DNA from: Streptomyces sp. NBC_01445
GTDB lineage: Bacteria > Actinomycetota > Actinomycetes > Streptomycetales > Streptomycetaceae
NCBI RefSeq assembly: GCF_035918235.1
Contig: NZ_CP109485.1
Location: forward strand, 1,302,001 to 1,366,000
Direction of reading: 5' to 3'
DNA: 64,000 nt
The notes under the pieces were generated by a model. It was not told where the DNA came from. It was given only the letters and a program-made list of their open reading frames with translations, and ran no database searches. Both the position numbers and the translations under genes were made by a program. Positions 33,286 through 41,882 of this stretch are shown piece after piece (within the stretch, counting starts at the first letter, position 1; each line of letters opens with the position of its first letter).

Positions 33286-34812
33286 TTACCGCGCCTCCTG
33301 GTCGCTGTCCGGGACTCGTACCGCCCATGACGGCCGTTCCGTCCGCACCCGGCCCGTCAGGTTCTCCCGTGCCAGCCGCTCGTTGTGGCCGCGCAGCGCG
33401 GTGTGCAGCCCGTCCCACAGGGTGCCGTCGGTCCGGTCCCGCGGATCTGGGTCGATCAGCACCACGCCGATCACCGGAATGAGCAGGTCGGCGAGCTGCC
33501 GCGCCACGGTGTGCAGCCACGCGGCGCTGCCGTGCCCGGCACGCACGACGAGCACGGTCCGGGTACCGAGGTCCGGGAGGCCGGTCCACGCCGTGCCGGG
33601 CGCGACCGAGCCGACGCCGAGCCGGCGCACCTCATGCGGCACGGCCGCGGCACCCTCGACGCCGACCACGTCCGGGCCTCCTGGCTTCTGGCCGCGGTGG
33701 GCGCGCCGCAGGGCCGGCAGATCGTCGATGACGACCACCGGTCCCTCCGCCGCCAGTGCCCTGGCGAGGTCCAGGGCGATCACGCTCGTGCTGCGCGCAC
33801 AGCCCAGTTCCAGCAGTGACACCGGTTCCGCGGAGCCACGCACGGTGCGGGCCAGCGTCGCGGTGAGCCGTTCGCGTGCCGCCCGGGTCCGTCGGCGCTG
33901 CCACCGCCTGGCCGGCCGGTGGGGCGCGCGGCGCAGTTCGGCGATGACCGATGCGCCCAGGTTCGCCGCGATCTCCCGGCGCAGCACGGGGCGGTCCGCC
34001 ACCACCGTGCCGACCGCGGCAGCCGCGAGCCCGAGGACGAGCCCGAGGACGAGCCCGATCGCGGCGTTGGTGGCAGCGGTCCTGGGCAGGGAGTGCCGCA
34101 CCGCTCGTGGGGCGTCCACGATCTGGGTGCCGGCGACAATCTGAGGCGTTCCCATGCGCGCCTCCTCGGCGCGCTGGTCGAAATCGGCGATCCGCGAGTT
34201 GAGTTCCGCCCGGCGGGCGAAGAGCGACTCGATGCTCGCCGACGCCGTCGGGTCGCTCTCCGGCGTTCTGTCCCCGATCGCCTTGTTGACCTGGGCGAGT
34301 TCGCTCCGCATTCGGTCGCCCTGGTCGCGCAGGGCCTTGGCCTCGGCCTTCGCCGCTTCCTGCATCCGCCTCACATGGTCCGCGACGAACGCATCCGCCA
34401 ACGCCTTGGCTCGGGCCACCGCGTCCGCGTCGCTGTCACCTGTCACCTCGATCTGCAGCAGGTTGTTGGTCAAGCCGGTGCCCCGGTAGTCCCGCATGAA
34501 GTCTTCCGTGCGTTCCGGGGAGTTGAGGGACTGCAGGGCCTTGTCGGCGATCCGCGTGGTCCGCAGCAGCTCCACGTCGGTGCGGATCAGCGTTCCGGGG
34601 TCGTTCGGCTGGTCCGCCTGATGCGCGACCAGCACCTTGGCCTGCGCGGTCGGCGGCGGCGGCCGCAGGACGGCAAGCGCCGCGCCGACCAGCAGCCCCA
34701 GTAGCGCCAGGGAGTACCAGAGGCGGCGGCGCCTGCGCACCGCCACCACCAGTGCCTGCAGGTCCAGCAGGTGAGTGGCTGCCGACGACTCCGAAGTCGT
34801 GCTCGTCGTCAC
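33286..34812 (-). CDS. Wzz-like chain-length protein with degenerate tyrosine-kinase-like C-terminal domain
   Basis: 508 residues. TM1 at about 33-50 (WYSLALLGLLVGAALAVL), a coiled-coil-like external region (MQEAAKAEAKALRDQGD), TM2 at about 245-270 (AAIGLVLGLVLGLAAAAVGT), then a cytoplasmic domain. At the place of a BY-kinase Walker A it has LELGCARSTSVIALDLA, lacking the G-K-S/T lysine, though VVVIDDLP resembles a Walker A' aspartate string. So it probably regulates length without ATP hydrolysis. It overlaps the next Wzz-like gene by 4 nt. Confidence 0.8.
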   Translation of the reverse strand: MTTSTTSESSAATHLLDLQALVVAVRRRRRLWYSLALLGLLVGAALAVLRPPPPTAQAKVLVAHQADQPNDPGTLIRTDVELLRTTRIADKALQSLNSPERTEDFMRDYRGTGLTNNLLQIEVTGDSDADAVARAKALADAFVADHVRRMQEAAKAEAKALRDQGDRMRSELAQVNKAIGDRTPESDPTASASIESLFARRAELNSRIADFDQRAEEARMGTPQIVAGTQIVDAPRAVRHSLPRTAATNAAIGLVLGLVLGLAAAAVGTVVADRPVLRREIAANLGASVIAELRRAPHRPARRWQRRRTRAARERLTATLARTVRGSAEPVSLLELGCARSTSVIALDLARALAAEGPVVVIDDLPALRRAHRGQKPGGPDVVGVEGAAAVPHEVRRLGVGSVAPGTAWTGLPDLGTRTVLVVRAGHGSAAWLHTVARQLADLLIPVIGVVLIDPDPRDRTDGTLWDGLHTALRGHNERLARENLTGRVRTERPSWAVRVPDSDQEAR

Positions 34813-36179
34813 GCGGAACCTCCCGTCGAGTGGCCGGGTACCGCGAGCGCCGGAGTGGCGTCGTGCGGAGGAAGGCCGGCGGATCGCGTCGGACGGTCCC
34901 GGACCGTGCCGGCGACGACGATGCCGACGACTTCATGTCTGCCGTCCGCACACGCCTCGGCGATGCCGGCGAGCTGCCCTGCGGTCCAGTTGCCCGCGCT
35001 GAGCACGACCAGGGCGCCGGACTCGGTGCCGCGGTCCGGCACCATCGGCCGGTCCACCGAGACGTCGACCACCCGCAGCAGCGGATCGCCCTTGGCCTCG
35101 GCCACGAGCTGCCCGGCGGCCCGGCGGGCGATCTCGTCGCCGTTCGGTACGACAACCAACAGCCGCCGGGGAGCCGGTAGTCGGTCCCGGAGGCGAGCGC
35201 ACACCCGCCGGTAGCGGATCCGCCTGCCGGCCTCGTCGCCGGACCTCTGCGGGGTCGGTATGTCCCACCGGGTGTCGATGCCGAGGAGTCGGCGGATCCG
35301 GGCTCGCGTGCCACGGTCTTCCGGCCGGTCCGCGGGCCGTTCACCCGGCACGTCGACGGTGCCGAGGAGCGTCGAGCCCAGCGCCGCGGCGATCTCCGGT
35401 TCGGTGCGCAGTCGGCGGTTCACCCGTGCGACGGCGAGATGGCCGATGACCGCGAGCAGGAAGAACAGCAGCGCCCCAGCGACGGTGAGTTGCATCCTCG
35501 TCGGCGGCGCCTCGCCGGTCGGCCGGGCCGCCGGCCCCATGACGACCAGGCCGGCCTTGTCGGCCGCCGGGTCCGCCTGGTCCAGCTTCGTCATGGCCTC
35601 CTCCAGCGAGGTGCGCAGCTTCTCGAGCTCGGTGCGGGCCTGCACGCTCTCCACGGACTTGCCCGGATTGGCCGCATTGGCCAGGTCAGTGATGCGACGG
35701 TTGGTCTCCACCACCTGCTGCCGCAGCGCCTCGGGCCCGGTAGCCGCGTCGGGGTCGGTGCTGCCGCCCGCGAGCCGCGCGGCGAATCCGACGAATTCCT
35801 CGGCCACCCGGTCGGAGAGCTGCTGCGCGCGCTTCGGGGTGTCGGCCGTTCCCGAGATCTTGATGATGTTCCCGTCGGCGGCCTTGGCGCTCACCCGGTC
35901 CCGCAGCCCGGCGGCGCTGACGCCCCTCCAGCCGAGCTTGGCCGCCACGGGGTCGACCACCGACGAACTGGTCGCGATGTCCACCTGGGTCAGTAGTTCG
36001 CGCTCTTCCCACTGCCCCGGCAGCAGTACCGATGTCGACGCCGTGTAGCGAGGCGGAAACACCACCACCGAGGCGCCGTAGCCGACGAGCGCGCCCACCA
36101 CGGTGAGAACGGCGAGAAGCCGCCAGCGCCGACTGAGAATCCGTCCGATCGTGACCAGACGTATCGTGTCTTCGCTCAA
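34809..36179 (-). CDS. Wzz-like polysaccharide co-polymerase
   Basis: 456 residues. A Wzz domain begins IRLVTIGRILSRRWRLLAVL with TM1, followed by PPRYTASTSVLLPG, a helical external region (VETNRRITDLANAANPG) and TM2 near 230-250 (LTVAGALLFFLLAVIGHLAV). The cytoplasmic part (RRLLVVVPNGDEIARRAAGQL) again lacks a clear Walker A. It overlaps both neighbours by 4 nt. It is the second of two related co-polymerases; they may form a mixed ring or set two chain lengths. Confidence 0.82.
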   Translation of the reverse strand: MSEDTIRLVTIGRILSRRWRLLAVLTVVGALVGYGASVVVFPPRYTASTSVLLPGQWEERELLTQVDIATSSSVVDPVAAKLGWRGVSAAGLRDRVSAKAADGNIIKISGTADTPKRAQQLSDRVAEEFVGFAARLAGGSTDPDAATGPEALRQQVVETNRRITDLANAANPGKSVESVQARTELEKLRTSLEEAMTKLDQADPAADKAGLVVMGPAARPTGEAPPTRMQLTVAGALLFFLLAVIGHLAVARVNRRLRTEPEIAAALGSTLLGTVDVPGERPADRPEDRGTRARIRRLLGIDTRWDIPTPQRSGDEAGRRIRYRRVCARLRDRLPAPRRLLVVVPNGDEIARRAAGQLVAEAKGDPLLRVVDVSVDRPMVPDRGTESGALVVLSAGNWTAGQLAGIAEACADGRHEVVGIVVAGTVRDRPTRSAGLPPHDATPALAVPGHSTGGSA

Positions 36180-37441
36180 GGGTGCTGCCTCCCCCGCGCC
36201 CGGACCGGGTCGCCCGCCGACACCGGAGTGTGGTCACGGCACGCGGCGGCGTAGGCGGCGAGCAGCGACGCCTGCGAGTTCTTCCAGGAAAGGTGCCCGC
36301 TGATCCGCTCCTGGCCGATCTTGCCCATCCGGGCCCGCTGCTCCGGATCGTCAAGCAGCAGCATGATGAGCTTGGCGAATTCGGCCTCGTCGTTGGCGGG
36401 CGCGTAGACGGCGGCGTCACCGGCGGAGACGCGCGCCTCCCGGAGGTCGAAGGAGACGATCGGACGGCCCATCACCATGTACTCCAGGACCTTGTTCATG
36501 GTCGAGACGTCGTTGAGCGGATTGCGCGGGTCGGGGGAAAGGCACACGTCCGCGGTGGACAAGTAGCGCACCAGGTCGGCGTCCGGAACGCGCCCGGTGA
36601 ACTGCACCTGCTCCGAGAGCCCGAGCCGTTGGGACAGCTCCACCATCGCGTCGAACGCGTCGCCGGCGCCGACGAACACCGCATGCCAGTCGGTCCGCCC
36701 GAGTTCGTCGCGCAGCTTCGCGAGGGCCCGCAAGGCGTAGTCGACGCCGTCCTGCGGTCCCATGACGCCGAGGTAGCACAGCAGATGAGGCTTGCCGCGC
36801 CTCAACTCCGGCTCGGGCGGCACCGGATGGAACCGGTCGATGTCGGGTGCGCTGCGCACCACGAAGACGTCCGCCGGCCGCCGACCGCCACGGCGCACCG
36901 CGACGTCCCGGTAGCTCTCGTTCGTGGCGAGCACGATGTCCGCGGCCCGGTAGGTCCGCCGTTCCAGCGCGCACACAGCGCGGTAGAGCAGGTCCTCGCC
37001 GCGGTCGAACCGGGAGAGGTACAGCTCGGGTACCAGGTCGTGCTGGTCGAAGATGAACCGCGCCCCGTGCCGCTTCATCCACAGTGCCGGCAGGAACAGC
37101 AGGTCGGGCGGGTTGCAGGCGTGCACCACGTCGACGGGGCCGACCTTGCGGGCCAGCCGGAGCGTATGCCACAACGCCGTTCCGTACTCCCGCAGGTAGC
37201 CGGCCGGACCGCCGGTGGCCGCGCGCAACGGGTAGCGGTGGATCCGCACCCCGTCGATCGAAGCCTCCAACTCCGTGTCCCGCTTCTCCCCTTGAGGACA
37301 GATGACGTGCACCGTCCAGCCCGCGTCGCGCAGTGTCGTGCACTCCTGCCACACACGCCGGTCGAACGGCACCGACAGGTTCTCCACCAGGATCAGCGCG
37401 CGCCGGGCAGGCCCGGCGCCGCTGCGTACGTCACCAGACAA
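36176..37441 (-). CDS. Family 4 glycosyltransferase
   Basis: About 421 residues, GT-B fold: RALILVENLSVPFDRRVWQE at the N terminus, FDQHDLVPELYLSRFD, LLCYLGVMGPQDGVDYALRA and the donor-site NDVSTMNKVLEYMVMGRPIV. The best start is TTG at 37441, which overlaps the GDP-mannose dehydrogenase stop by 11 nt; no ATG or GTG lies before the conserved start. Family members such as WcaL/WbpY types add early sugars to the lipid-linked unit. Being next to the initiating transferase and dehydrogenase, it may add a mannuronic residue. Confidence 0.87.
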   Translation of the reverse strand: MSGDVRSGAGPARRALILVENLSVPFDRRVWQECTTLRDAGWTVHVICPQGEKRDTELEASIDGVRIHRYPLRAATGGPAGYLREYGTALWHTLRLARKVGPVDVVHACNPPDLLFLPALWMKRHGARFIFDQHDLVPELYLSRFDRGEDLLYRAVCALERRTYRAADIVLATNESYRDVAVRRGGRRPADVFVVRSAPDIDRFHPVPPEPELRRGKPHLLCYLGVMGPQDGVDYALRALAKLRDELGRTDWHAVFVGAGDAFDAMVELSQRLGLSEQVQFTGRVPDADLVRYLSTADVCLSPDPRNPLNDVSTMNKVLEYMVMGRPIVSFDLREARVSAGDAAVYAPANDEAEFAKLIMLLLDDPEQRARMGKIGQERISGHLSWKNSQASLLAAYAAACRDHTPVSAGDPVRARGRQHP

Positions 37442-38747
37442 GGCCCATGTATCCCGGTTCGGCCCGGCGCGCATCGGCGTCGGGAATGCGGATGAGGTCG
37501 ACGAGCAGCGTGCCGTCGTCATGGGGCAGCGCCGACAGCACGGCCGGATCCTTGGTCCCGACCAGGCACACCTCGGCGTGCTCGAGCACCTCGTCGACGG
37601 AGTCCACGAGCAGCTGCGCGATGTGCGGCAGCCGGGTCTCGATGTACTCACGGTTGGCGCCGAGCAGTCGTGACAGGTTCACGTTGGCGTCATAGATCCG
37701 CAGGTCGTATCCCTTGCCGATGAGCCGCTCCGCCAGCTCGACGAGCGGGCTCTCGCGGAGGTCGTCGGTGCCGGGTTTGAAGGACAGCCCGAACAGACCC
37801 GCCCGGCGCTTGCCGGTGCGCTCGACCAGCTCCACCGCGCGTTGCAGATGTGCGGAGTTGGAGGTCAGCACGTGGGCGAGTATGGGCACCGAGACGTCGG
37901 CCCGCTGCGCCGCGTGGACCAGGCTGCGCAGGTCCTTGGGCAGGCAGGAACCGCCGAAGGCGAAGCCGGGCCGCAGGTAGGCGGGGCTGATGTTCAGCTT
38001 GCGGTCGGCCAGGAACACGTCCATCACCTGGTGCGAGTCCACCCCGAGCGCCTGGCACACCGCGCCCAGCTCGTTCGCGAAGCCGATCTTCAGGCCGTGG
38101 AACGCGTTGTCCGCGTATTTGATGGCCTCGGCCGTCGAGATCGGCACCCTGAACAGCTCGCCGGGCAGGCCTTCGTACAGCGCCGCCACCGCGTCGCCGC
38201 TTGCCGGATCGAGCTCGCCGATGACGGTCTTCGGCGGGTCGAAGAAGTCCTGCACGCTCGTACCCTCGCGCAGGAACTCCGGGTTGACCGCGACCCCGAA
38301 GTCCACCCCGGCCGTGCCGCCGACGTACTTCTCCAGGATCGGTACCAGGAGGTTCAGGCAGGTGCCCGGGAGCATGGTGCTGCGGAGCACGACAGTATGC
38401 CGACCGCTCCGCTCGGCCAGCGCGGCGCCGATCTGCTCGGTGACCCGCTCCAAGTACGTCGTGCACAGGCTGCCGTTGGGCTCCGACGGCGTGCCCACGC
38501 AGACCAGCGACACCTCGCTGCCCATGATCGCCTCGTGGACGTCGACGGTGGCGCGCAACGCTCCGGTCCGCACGGCCTCGGCGGTGAGCTCGCCGATCCG
38601 CTCCTCGACCACCGGCGCCTTGCCGTCGTTGACCAGGTCGACCTTGACCTGGTTCACGTCCACGCCGATGACCTCGTGACCCAGGCTGGCCAAGCACGCG
38701 GCCGACACGCAGCCCACGTAGCCGAGCCCGAAAACACTTACTCTCAT
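37431..38747 (-). CDS. AlgD-like GDP-mannose 6-dehydrogenase (UDP-glucose/GDP-mannose dehydrogenase family)
   Basis: 438 residues, near AlgD length (436). It opens MRVSVFGLGYVGCVSAACLA; catalytic residues fall at the AlgD positions: Glu157 in NPEFLRE, Lys210 in AEAIKYADN and Cys268 in GFAFGGSCLPKD. Further AlgD-like strings are GLSFKPGTDDLRESPLVELA and NREYIETRLPHI. It would oxidise GDP-mannose twice to GDP-mannuronate, though UDP-glucose is not excluded without an alignment. ATG at 38747 with GGAGGAAC upstream. It supplies an acidic sugar to the operon. Confidence 0.87.
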   Translation of the reverse strand: MRVSVFGLGYVGCVSAACLASLGHEVIGVDVNQVKVDLVNDGKAPVVEERIGELTAEAVRTGALRATVDVHEAIMGSEVSLVCVGTPSEPNGSLCTTYLERVTEQIGAALAERSGRHTVVLRSTMLPGTCLNLLVPILEKYVGGTAGVDFGVAVNPEFLREGTSVQDFFDPPKTVIGELDPASGDAVAALYEGLPGELFRVPISTAEAIKYADNAFHGLKIGFANELGAVCQALGVDSHQVMDVFLADRKLNISPAYLRPGFAFGGSCLPKDLRSLVHAAQRADVSVPILAHVLTSNSAHLQRAVELVERTGKRRAGLFGLSFKPGTDDLRESPLVELAERLIGKGYDLRIYDANVNLSRLLGANREYIETRLPHIAQLLVDSVDEVLEHAEVCLVGTKDPAVLSALPHDDGTLLVDLIRIPDADARRAEPGYMGLVW

Positions 38748-38820
38748 GACCCGTTCCTCCCCCCAGGCAGGCCTTTTTGGCCTGCGGTCCGCGCGCCGGC
38801 CGGACGATGACCCTCGCGCA

Positions 38821-40344
38821 TCAGTAAGCCCCCTGCCCCTGCAGCACCGCACGCAGCGTCTTCCACAAGATCACTGCGTCCAGGGCGAGCGACCAGTCCT
38901 CCACGTACCGCAGGTCGAGCCGGACCGCCTCCTCCCACGGCAGGTCGCTGCGTCCGCTGATCTGCCACAGACCGGTGAGCCCGGGCTTGACCAGCAGCCG
39001 CCGCCGGATGTCCGGGCCGTACGCAGCGGACTCCTCCGGCAGCGGAGGCCTCGGACCGACGAGCGACATCGATCCGCTGAGCACGTTGAAAAGCTGCGGT
39101 AGTTCGTCGATCGAGTACCGGCGCAGCACTGCCCCCACCCGGGTCACCCGCGGATCCCGGCGAAGCTTGAACAGCAGGCCTGCGCCCTCATTGCGGTCGG
39201 CCAGCGCGGCCCGGGCCCCGTCAGCCCCGGCGACCATGGTGCGGAACTTGAAAATGGTGAACTCGTGGCCGTCCTTGCCGACTCTGCGCTGGCGATAGAC
39301 CGCCCCGCCCCGGCTGTCCACCAGTACGAGCAGCCCGACGAGCACCATCAGCGGCGCGAACAGGAGCAGCAGGACCGCCGCGCCCATCCGATCGACGACC
39401 CCTTTGACCGCCCGGCGGCCCCCGGTGAAGGTCGGCATGCTGACCCGCAGCAGCGGGATCCCGAGCACCGCGTCGACGTGCAGCCGCGGGCCGGCCACCT
39501 CCATCAGCACGGGGGCCACGACCATCTCGGCATCGCTGCCTTCGAGGTTCCAGGCCAACCGCTGCAGCCGGTCCGGTGACCAGTGCGGGTCCGGTGTGAC
39601 CGCGACGACACGGTAGCCGTCGCGGCGGACGTGGCCCGCGACGTCCGACAGCCGGCCGACGACCGGCACCCCCTCCAGTTGGTCACCGTCGAGCCCGAGA
39701 CCGTCCGTCGTGCACACCGCATCCACCCGCCAGCCGAGGTGCGGGAACTTGCGGGTTCGGGCGATCAGGTCGCGCACGGTGGCCACACTCCCGGCAGCAA
39801 GCACCGGTCTCAGGCACCGTCCTGCCTTCCGCTGTTTGTGCAGCGAGACGCGGAGCAGATACCGCTCAGTCATGGTGACGAGCGCGATCGCGGGAATCGC
39901 GACGAAGATCCAGAGCTTGATGTTGCGCGAGGTGAGGGCGATCCCGCCGAGCGCCAGCACGACGGTCGCCATGAACAGCGAGCGTCCGAGCCGGCGGAAT
40001 TCCTCGGCGCCCTGGCCGAGCACGGCCGGAGCCCACGACCGGCTCACCGCAAGCGCTCCCAGCACAAGGAGCTCGGTGCCGAATGCGAGAATTCCCCACT
40101 TCTCGTGCCAGTTGGCCGCGTCCCGGGCCCCGAAAAAGTTGCCGATCGCCGCCACCACCAAGGCGGTGGCCACCGTATCGCTGGTGATCACGGTACGGCG
40201 GTACCGCTGCTCCCAATCGTTGGCCAGCTGACTGATCGCCCCGTTCGCCAGACGCTCGCGCGCCGACGTTAAAGGGCCGACCAATTCCCCCTGCCGCACA
40301 GAACCCACCCCGGTCCCCAGTCGTTCGACGTGGTCGCCCAACAC
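38821..40344 (-). CDS. Initiating polyprenyl glycosylphosphotransferase (WbaP/WcaJ type)
   Basis: 507 residues. Four N-terminal membrane helices, a CoA-binding-like middle, and a helix (about 320-340, AAVLLLLFAPLMVLVGLLVLV) leading into the bacterial sugar transferase domain: YRQRRVGKDGHEFTIFKFRTM, YSIDELPQLFNVLSGSMSLVGPRP and KPGLTGLWQISGRSD. It transfers a sugar-1-phosphate to undecaprenyl phosphate, starting the repeat unit. The GTG at 40344 has GGGGGGAGGGA just upstream; a longer frame to 40452 would add low-complexity residues encoded by leader repeats. First gene of the locus. Confidence 0.9.
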   Translation of the reverse strand: MLGDHVERLGTGVGSVRQGELVGPLTSARERLANGAISQLANDWEQRYRRTVITSDTVATALVVAAIGNFFGARDAANWHEKWGILAFGTELLVLGALAVSRSWAPAVLGQGAEEFRRLGRSLFMATVVLALGGIALTSRNIKLWIFVAIPAIALVTMTERYLLRVSLHKQRKAGRCLRPVLAAGSVATVRDLIARTRKFPHLGWRVDAVCTTDGLGLDGDQLEGVPVVGRLSDVAGHVRRDGYRVVAVTPDPHWSPDRLQRLAWNLEGSDAEMVVAPVLMEVAGPRLHVDAVLGIPLLRVSMPTFTGGRRAVKGVVDRMGAAVLLLLFAPLMVLVGLLVLVDSRGGAVYRQRRVGKDGHEFTIFKFRTMVAGADGARAALADRNEGAGLLFKLRRDPRVTRVGAVLRRYSIDELPQLFNVLSGSMSLVGPRPPLPEESAAYGPDIRRRLLVKPGLTGLWQISGRSDLPWEEAVRLDLRYVEDWSLALDAVILWKTLRAVLQGQGAY

Positions 40345-40347
40345 TGT

Positions 40348-40455
40348 CCCTCCCCCCAGAAGGCCCCCGCCCCGCACAGTTTTTCCCCTCGGAGGCCCCC
40401 GCCCCCCGCGCCGCGCTGTTCCTCCCCCGGGAGGCCCCCGCCCCCCGCGCACGAC
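40348..40455 (-). repeat. Threefold imperfect repeat carrying the ribosome-binding region of the locus leader
   Basis: On the minus strand three units of about 36-40 nt each contain GCGGGGGC(C)CT followed by a purine run and ACAG or ACTG. The unit nearest the gene holds the actual ribosome site GGGGGGAGGGACAGTG, with its start. The two upstream units carry GAGGGGAAAAACTGTG and GGGGGAGGAACAGCG. It looks like duplication of a translation-initiation region. Confidence 0.6.
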
Positions 40456-41270
40456 ATCCCCGCTATTTCAGCGCTACTTGAGCAACCCACCCCGGCGACC
40501 GCAGAATCACATGTCCTGCCAGGCCCTCGATGTGCGTGCGAACCCGTCGCAACCTCGGGTGCTCCCCGCACCCAAAGCCCCTCGCAGGCCCCAAGAATTG
40601 ATCACCCCCACGTCCGGCGCCGGAGACGCAGCTGCCGGCCGTCCGTCACACCTGACCTATAGATCATCATTTGTCGCCTCGTGTCCCAGCATGCGAAGCA
40701 CGGTCAATCTAGACCATCGGGGCCCATCTGGAGAGAGGGATGTGTGGAATTTGTGCTCAAGATTTGAAGCTGGATCCACGGGCCGGTGGCCATCCGCGGT
40801 GCCGTGACGACGAAGAAGTGGCTCTGACCTGTGATGGCGGGAGTTCTCCGGCTGCCGGCACCGGCAATCCCGTGGCGTCCTGGCACTGCCAACTGGGCGG
40901 CCTGTCCGGCGGATCGTGCCGGTGAGCACGGGACGATGGATGTCGGGTGCGACCGATCGACGGCACGTGAGAACGGATCGCAAACGGTCGATCGGACTGC
41001 CACACGCAGACGCCATGGCAGATCCACGGGCCCGGGCACACACCTTTGAAGTCGACGCATCGCCGCCACGCGACAGACGACACCCCCCCCGCGCGCACCA
41101 GGCCGCAGCTCGCGCATCGGGCACTACGCTGCGGGCCATGGAATGTTTTGCCGCTTGGCGTACCCGTCGCTGAGGGCCCGGCTCACCGTCGATCCTTCGG
41201 CTGCGAGCGGGCCGACCGATGCCCTTGTTCCGTCCGGGTATCAAGCCCTCAGCCCGAAAGGAAGACTTCC
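40456..41270. other. Large intergenic region upstream of the polysaccharide locus and of the GNAT gene
   Basis: About 815 bp with no accepted gene. It should contain the promoter of the 27.7-kb minus-strand locus and that of the GNAT gene. A minus-strand TTGACC at 40702-40707 is a possible -35 hexamer, and a less G+C-rich stretch (CTATAGATCATCATTTG, 40659-40675) lies between it and the gene, but no full consensus was identified. Short open frames here lack codon bias. Confidence 0.4.
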
Positions 41271-41753
41271 ATGTTCATCCGCGCGTTCTCCCAGCGCGAC
41301 CTGGCGCCACTCACCGAACTGACCATCGAGACGTTCCGGCCGTTCTACGAGGACTCCTTCCGCCCTTTGACAGGCGACGTCATCTTTGCCATCCAGCACG
41401 GCAATTGGCGTGACGACTACCGCAAGCAGGTCGCCGAGCTCCACGCACCCGAACGGCACGCATACGTCGCCGTCGCCGAGGCCGAGGACGGCATCGCGGG
41501 CTACGTGGCGTGGAGTGTCGAACCGGTCGGCAGGAAGGGCAGTGTCACGATCCTCGCCGTCTCGGCCAAGCACCGTCGACACCGCGTAGGCACCGCACTG
41601 TGCGAGCACGCCTTCGCACAGATGCGGGCCCTCGGAGCCGAACTGGTCGAGATCGGTACCGGAGGAGACCCCTTCCACGCACCTGCTCGTGCCCTCTACG
41701 AGCAGCTCGGGTGCACGCCGTTTCCGGCGATGGTCTACTTCCGGCAGCTGTGA
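41271..41753 (+). CDS. GNAT family N-acetyltransferase
   Basis: 160 residues. Opens MFIRAFSQRDLAPLTELTIE and has the acetyl-CoA pyrophosphate loop KHRRHRVGTALCEHAFAQM (R/Q-x-x-G-x-A type), then ALYEQLGCTPFP near the C terminus, all standard for GNAT. The ATG at 41271 is fixed by AAAGGAAG 6 nt before; the longer frame to 41046 is not family-like. Stand-alone, ended by a strong terminator 3 nt after the stop. Substrate unknown. Confidence 0.88.
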   Translation: MFIRAFSQRDLAPLTELTIETFRPFYEDSFRPLTGDVIFAIQHGNWRDDYRKQVAELHAPERHAYVAVAEAEDGIAGYVAWSVEPVGRKGSVTILAVSAKHRRHRVGTALCEHAFAQMRALGAELVEIGTGGDPFHAPARALYEQLGCTPFPAMVYFRQL

Positions 41754-41756
41754 AGA

Positions 41757-41789
41757 CCTGGGACGGGCGCCCTCAACGCCCGTCCCAGG
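41757..41789. terminator. Bidirectional terminator between GNAT and methyltransferase genes
   Basis: Perfect 13-bp stem CCTGGGACGGGCG (41757-41769) and CGCCCGTCCCAGG (41777-41789) with a 7-nt CCCTCAA loop. It lies 3 nt after the GNAT stop and about 90 nt past the stop of the converging methyltransferase. Confidence 0.8.
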
Positions 41790-41882
41790 CTTGGCGACCG
41801 CCCATCTCAGCGCCGCTCGTCACTTGCAGCGCGGACATCGCCCCCGGCCCACGATCGTCCCCTCAGGAGCTGTGCAACCGGC

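Noticed and set aside
12653..40344. Reading the locus as an antibiotic (sugar-containing) biosynthetic cluster
   Set aside because: RfbF-like, C-methyltransferase and aminotransferase genes occur in such clusters, but there is no PKS, NRPS or other scaffold, and Wzx, Wzy, Wzz and an initiating transferase define a polysaccharide.
40348..40455. CRISPR-like array
   Set aside because: Three imperfect adjacent units without unique spacers and no cas genes.
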